A DNA stretch of 8,762 bases, from NCBI GenBank assembly GCA_027017025.1, contig JALURH010000195.1, positions 1 to 8,762 on the forward strand, given 5' to 3'. The notes beneath the pieces were generated by a model. The model was not told where the DNA came from. It saw only the letters and a program-made list of their open reading frames with translations, and did no database searches. Position numbers and translations under genes: made by a program. Shown here piece after piece: positions 6,398 through 8,762 of the stretch; positions within the stretch are counted from its first letter, which is position 1; every line of letters begins with the position of its first letter. Origin of the DNA: Thermofilaceae archaeon (GTDB lineage Archaea > Thermoproteota > Thermoprotei > Thermofilales > Thermofilaceae).

Positions 6398-6410
6398 AAT
6401 AAGCTTATAG
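6398..6410 (+). promoter_or_regulatory. Putative promoter of the nitroreductase gene
   Basis: The aataagcttatag stretch contains a TATA-like cttatag (6404-6410) preceded by purines as a possible BRE. A transcript start about 25 bases downstream, near 6432, would place the GGTGAG Shine-Dalgarno (6434-6439) just inside the message, giving a very short leader. By eye only. Confidence 0.35.
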
Positions 6411-6442
6411 AGTAATTAGGGAGAATATATCTTGGTGAGAAA

Positions 6443-6970
6443 GTGGGCTATGAGGACTGTATAGAGTTTCTGAAGACTAGGAGAAGTGTAAGGAGATTTA
6501 AATCAGATCCTGTAAGTGACGAGCTAATACTGAAGATACTTGATATAGCTAGGTTGGCTCCTAGTGCTGGGAATAGACAGCCATGGGAGTTCATAATAGT
6601 TAAGGATCCTGGAGTAAAGGAAAAATTAGCTAGGGTGCATGCTTGGACAGGCCCCCTGGGGAGAGCACCGCTAGGTATAGTAGTGGTGGGGGACAAAGAG
6701 GTGTCACCTGTTTCGTACCAAGTTGATTGTGCGAATGCAACGATGTATATTATGCTTGCAGCCCATGCATACGGCTTAGGTACTGTTTGGCTACAAACCC
6801 TCAGGAACGTAGAAGATATACAAAGGATTCTCGGCTTACCCGAGAATAAAGTTCCGGTAGCACTGCTAGCAGTAGGCTGGCCCGACGAGAAGCCAGTAGC
6901 TAAGAGCAGAAAGGAGCTCAAAGATATTGTACACGTAGATAGGTACGGTAATCTATTGAAGAAATGGTGA
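6443..6970 (+). CDS. FMN-dependent nitroreductase-family oxidoreductase
   Basis: A 175-residue single-domain flavoprotein of the nitroreductase family. The N-terminal RRSVRRFK (13-20) contacts the FMN phosphate, LAPSAGNRQPWEFIIV (38-53) is the characteristic signature, DCANATMYIMLAAHAYGLGTVWL (95-117) is the dimer-core helix and GTVWL loop, and ALLAVGWPDEKP (140-151) with a following Arg-rich tail completes the cofactor site. Family members are homodimers that reduce nitro compounds, quinones or flavins with NAD(P)H, and some are dehalogenases or ring-modifying enzymes; the physiological substrate cannot be told. The start is GTG 6443, with GGTGAG (6434-6439) three bases upstream; an in-frame TAA at 6413 limits upstream alternatives. 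It stands alone between its own promoter and a T-rich end, with no evident link to its neighbours. Confidence 0.93.
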   Translation: MGYEDCIEFLKTRRSVRRFKSDPVSDELILKILDIARLAPSAGNRQPWEFIIVKDPGVKEKLARVHAWTGPLGRAPLGIVVVGDKEVSPVSYQVDCANATMYIMLAAHAYGLGTVWLQTLRNVEDIQRILGLPENKVPVALLAVGWPDEKPVAKSRKELKDIVHVDRYGNLLKKW

Positions 6971-6980
6971 GAAATTACCC

Positions 6981-7003
6981 TCTTTTTATTCTTTGTTATT
7001 TTG
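6981..7003 (+). terminator. T-rich terminator downstream of the nitroreductase gene
   Basis: Several T runs (ctttttatt, ctttgttattttg, ctttatg) begin about 10 bases after the TGA stop on the coding strand. Such clustered U-tracts are the usual archaeal intrinsic termination signal. No hairpin precedes them. Confidence 0.6.
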
Positions 7004-7217
7004 CTTTATGCTAGTTTTAACACCGTTGCCCTAACTGTGTTTTCATGTATTAAGCTATGTTAGGTTGTATCTGGCGTGGCTGGGTTTATTACGGTTCTTT
7101 ATCCCCTTTTTCTCCCAGCCTATGAGAGCTATGCTCCCCTCAGCGAAGAGTGGTTCATTCCACAGTCCCTCCTAGCCTAGCTCATCGAGCTCACCCACCC
7201 ACTACAATATTAGCTAC

Positions 7218-7233
7218 AAAATTTTATAATTTT
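7218..7233 (+). promoter_or_regulatory. Orphan TATA-like element, possible promoter of a small RNA
   Basis: The sequence aaaatt-ttat-aatttt contains a good TATA core (ttttataa) with an A-rich stretch in front. It would direct plus-strand transcription from about 7250 into a region with no ORF but with repeats and a stem. It is also a perfect inverted repeat of 6-base arms, so it could equally work on the minus strand. Confidence 0.3.
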
Positions 7234-7261
7234 AGCATAACCTAATAACCCCTAGAGGCAT

Positions 7262-7292
7262 GAAAGACACAAAATAGTACAGAAAGACACAA
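7262..7292 (+). repeat. Direct repeat of an 11-mer with 20-bp period
   Basis: The 11-mer gaaagacacaa occurs exactly at 7262-7272 and 7282-7292, separated by nine unrelated bases. The 20-bp period is about two helical turns, so both copies face the same side of DNA, as in paired protein-binding sites. No third copy is found at the same phase. Confidence 0.75.
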
Positions 7293-7341
7293 TCTAATGT
7301 TACAGCCCTATTGCTACAAGTTCTGGTAGAATCCTGCTAGG

Positions 7342-7400
7342 CTGCGGAGGTAGCTAAGTACATCATTAATGATTGCACTAACTGCGGAGTACCTGAAGTA
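7342..7400 (+). repeat. Paired 8-mer with 40-bp period around a 12-bp palindrome
   Basis: The 8-mer ctgcggag occurs at 7342-7349 and 7382-7389, each copy followed six bases later by aagta (7356-7360 and 7396-7400). The two 19-base blocks thus match at both ends and are exactly 40 bp apart. Between them lies the perfect palindrome atcattaatgat (7362-7373). The arrangement is seen directly; its meaning is unknown. Confidence 0.65.
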
Positions 7401-7438
7401 TTCTCCTAGGGTAAGTGAAGCTAAAAAGAGCAGTTAGT
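7377..7438 (+). other. 9-bp stem with an internal hairpin, candidate structured RNA element
   Basis: The arms actaactgc (7377-7385) and gcagttagt (7430-7438) are perfectly complementary. Immediately inside the left arm, ggag (7386-7389) pairs with ctcc (7403-7406), and tac (7390-7392) with gta (7398-7400) after a two-base bulge, leaving a five-base loop. The inner hairpin would stack directly on the closing stem. It lies downstream of the orphan TATA-like element. It is not part of a recognised RNA family that I can name. Confidence 0.4.
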
Positions 7439-7443
7439 AGGGG

Positions 7444-7461
7444 GAGATAGATCTGTATCTC
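7444..7461 (-). terminator. Small inverted repeat beyond the end of the minus-strand glycosyltransferase gene
   Basis: The arms gagata and tatctc with a six-base spacer lie about 40 bases past the stop of the minus-strand gene. On that strand a T-containing stretch (ctttctttaaac, 7480-7491 read in reverse) comes between the stop and the repeat. Either could mark the transcript end; neither is strong. Confidence 0.25.
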
Positions 7462-7500
7462 TTAACCCTATCTAGAAGTTTAAAGAAAGTTCCACAGGAA

Positions 7501-8700
7501 CTATTTAGCTAACTCTACAAGAACCCTATTGAATCTATAGGCTATTCTTTCCCAGGACCTGCTAGATGCAAAATTAACCGACCTCATGGATAGTTTCCGC
7601 CAAAGATCCCTATCTTCAATAAGCACCTTAATAGCCTTCGATAACTCCATAGGATCTACCTCTGAGAAAAAGATTCCAGCCCCCTCTCTATATAACTCTT
7701 TAAATTCCTCTATGGGGGGCGCTATTATAGGCACTCCAGCCGAGCTAACAAGGTGTAAAACGCCGCTAGTCCCAGTAGTTGTCTTATAGGGTAGTACTAC
7801 TGCTAGAGCTTGAGCCAAAACTCTAGGTATATTCTCGTCTGGTAGGTAGCCTAGAAACTTAATTCCCTCAATATACTTAATCTTCTCTAAATACTCCCTT
7901 GTCTCAGGGAAGTTTGGGTGAGATGATCCAGCTATTACGAGCTTAAGCCATGGATATTTGCTTCTTACCTTTAGGAAAGCTTTCACCAATGCGTAGATAT
8001 CCTTTGTTGGGGAAAGATAGCCAATGAAAACTATGGAGTCTCTATTGTCTCTAGGCGTGTTGGGTGTATTCCAGATCCACGCCCCGTGGGGAATATAGGT
8101 GATATTATTTTTCCTAAATCTTCTCCTAAGCATAGTGACATAGGATCTCATTAAGACGATAACGGTGTTACACGTGAGAGCCATTTTCTCTGCCAGCAGA
8201 AACCCAACTCTATTTGGGAGTGATAACTTCATACCAACTGCCTCTATCTTAATACACTCAGGAATATTGTGCAGAATTACGACAGTCCTGTAGCTGAGTA
8301 ATCTACGTAGGATATTGAGCAGGAAGATTAGGGAGAAACCGAGGAAGTTCATAACTCTACTCCTCCCAAATACAGCCATATGTACATTGAATACAAGTAT
8401 CCTGGGTCTATACTTAAGTATCTTCCCAAATAACTTAGCAAGGGACAATGGGTAATCTGGCCTCCAGGAGGAAACTACGTTAACTCTACCTCCAGTAGAT
8501 GAGAAAGGTAGGTCAGAGAATACTGTAACAGTCAGGGCGGGATTTAAGTCAACTAAGTGCTTTATTAGCATATAAGCGTAGTCGATTAGCCTACCTTTAT
8601 CGGGAGGATATGCAGTTATAAAACCAATACTTACTCCACCCTTAATCTCACCGTTTATGAAGGAAGTATTCGTTGAGGAGATATTTACGTTCATATCCAT
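7501..8700 (-). CDS. GT4-like glycosyltransferase, SGVL subtype lacking the usual E-x7-E
   Basis: A 399-residue GT-B glycosyltransferase. The first recognisable strand, SIGFITAYPPDKGRLIDYAYMLI (24-46), follows an unconserved-looking 23-residue lead. VILHNIP (141-147) and YIPHGAW (202-208) sit at the expected places, and the donor domain has IVFIGYLSPTKDIYALVKAF (223-242), KLVIAGSSHP (253-262) and KFLGYLPDENIP (281-292). Where GT4 enzymes usually have E-x7-E, this protein has TTGTSGVLHLVSSAGVPIIAP (308-328), so T309 and L317 replace the two Glu. That resembles the GT4 subgroup with a PYx(n)SGVL motif. Residues 119-133 are strongly hydrophobic and may contact the membrane. Start ATG 8700 has GGTG (8709-8706, minus strand) five bases upstream. 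It is the only minus-strand gene here and faces the 530-base gap. Sugar and acceptor are unknown; a role in surface polysaccharide or glycoprotein synthesis is inferred. Confidence 0.88.
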   Translation of the reverse strand: MDMNVNISSTNTSFINGEIKGGVSIGFITAYPPDKGRLIDYAYMLIKHLVDLNPALTVTVFSDLPFSSTGGRVNVVSSWRPDYPLSLAKLFGKILKYRPRILVFNVHMAVFGRSRVMNFLGFSLIFLLNILRRLLSYRTVVILHNIPECIKIEAVGMKLSLPNRVGFLLAEKMALTCNTVIVLMRSYVTMLRRRFRKNNITYIPHGAWIWNTPNTPRDNRDSIVFIGYLSPTKDIYALVKAFLKVRSKYPWLKLVIAGSSHPNFPETREYLEKIKYIEGIKFLGYLPDENIPRVLAQALAVVLPYKTTTGTSGVLHLVSSAGVPIIAPPIEEFKELYREGAGIFFSEVDPMELSKAIKVLIEDRDLWRKLSMRSVNFASSRSWERIAYRFNRVLVELAK

Positions 8701-8735
8701 TCAAACACCTATATGCAACCAGTATCTCTCTCGGT

Positions 8736-8758
8736 AAATACGTTAAAAACATAGTTTA
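8736..8758 (-). promoter_or_regulatory. Putative promoter of the minus-strand glycosyltransferase gene
   Basis: Read on the minus strand, the stretch contains ttttaaac and gtttttaacg, TATA-like sequences 40-55 bases before the ATG. Transcription would begin near 8718. The window ends just beyond, so the upstream context cannot be judged. Confidence 0.3.
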
Positions 8759-8762
8759 AAAT

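Larger units (their letters stand above)
6971..7500. other. 530-base gap without a convincing protein gene
   Basis: All frames on both strands are broken by stop codons within roughly 40 codons. From left to right it holds the T-rich end of the nitroreductase gene, a C-rich stretch (about 7100-7200) with a short broken reading frame on each strand, a strong AT-rich TATA-like element (7218-7233), two exactly repeated 11-mers (7262-7292), a repeated 8-mer and a palindrome (7342-7400), a 9-bp stem (7377-7438), and a small inverted repeat (7444-7461) close to the 3' end of the minus-strand glycosyltransferase gene. I see no tRNA, rRNA, CRISPR or recognisable insertion sequence here. Confidence 0.7.

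Noticed and set aside
7179..7191. agctc-atc-gagct hairpin
   Set aside because: Five-base arms with a three-base loop are common by chance, and no T-run follows to make it a terminator.
7262..7292. CRISPR-like repeat pair (gaaag start)
   Set aside because: The unit is only 11 bases, there are just two copies and the gap is nine bases, which fits neither repeat nor spacer length.
7311..7340. tRNA T-arm-like sequence (gttctggtagaatcc)
   Set aside because: The loop is too short and lacks the TTCRA core, and no acceptor or anticodon arm can be placed around it.
7365..7400. C/D-box guide RNA (aatgatt ... ctga)
   Set aside because: The C box is imperfect, no proper D'/C' pair is present and the guide spacing is wrong.
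7586..7789. 67-codon plus-strand ORF opposite the minus-strand glycosyltransferase
   Set aside because: It is antisense to conserved parts of a clear GT4 donor domain; its residues mirror that gene's codons.

Overview
The window looks like a chromosomal stretch of a hyperthermophilic archaeon of the Crenarchaeota/Thermoproteota, probably close to Desulfurococcales. The signs are heavy use of ATA (Ile) and AGG/AGA (Arg), short GGTG-type Shine-Dalgarno sites, TATA-like boxes upstream of gene groups, T-rich ends, several TTG or GTG starts, and an ATP sulfurylase with a thermophile-type zinc motif. The species assignment is an inference from these features; no rRNA or tRNA gene is present to test it.

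Left part (1-4553): a tightly packed plus-strand sulfate-activation operon. It opens with the tail of one small protein and a complete 74-residue ribbon-helix-helix (RHH) protein whose C-terminus resembles that tail. Next come ATP sulfurylase (sat), an alkaline-phosphatase-superfamily phosphodiesterase, APS kinase (cysC) and a GT4 glycosyltransferase. The gene junctions from the RHH gene to cysC are 1 to 10 bases wide, with Shine-Dalgarno sites lying in or next to the preceding stop codon. Sat plus CysC turn sulfate and ATP into PAPS. No reductase or sulfotransferase is in view, so whether the PAPS serves reduction or sulfation is open. The phosphodiesterase wedged between the two enzymes is the most interesting gene: it may consume a by-product or intermediate (PPi, PAP or APS). 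An 18-bp inverted repeat sits where the RHH transcript should start and is a plausible operator.

Middle part (4554-7005): three plus-strand genes, each with its own promoter-like sequence. They are an HtrA-type serine protease without signal peptide, a soluble dolichol-phosphate-mannose-synthase-like GT2 enzyme, and a small FMN nitroreductase followed by a T-rich terminator-like stretch.

Right part (6971-8762): about 530 bases without a convincing gene, holding a good TATA-like element, an exact direct repeat with 20-bp period, an 8-mer repeated at 40 bp, a 12-bp palindrome and a 9-bp stem enclosing a smaller hairpin. These together suggest a small structured RNA or a regulatory patch. Beyond it a minus-strand GT4 glycosyltransferase faces back toward the gap. 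The three glycosyltransferases point to surface glycan or glycolipid synthesis as a second theme of the region.
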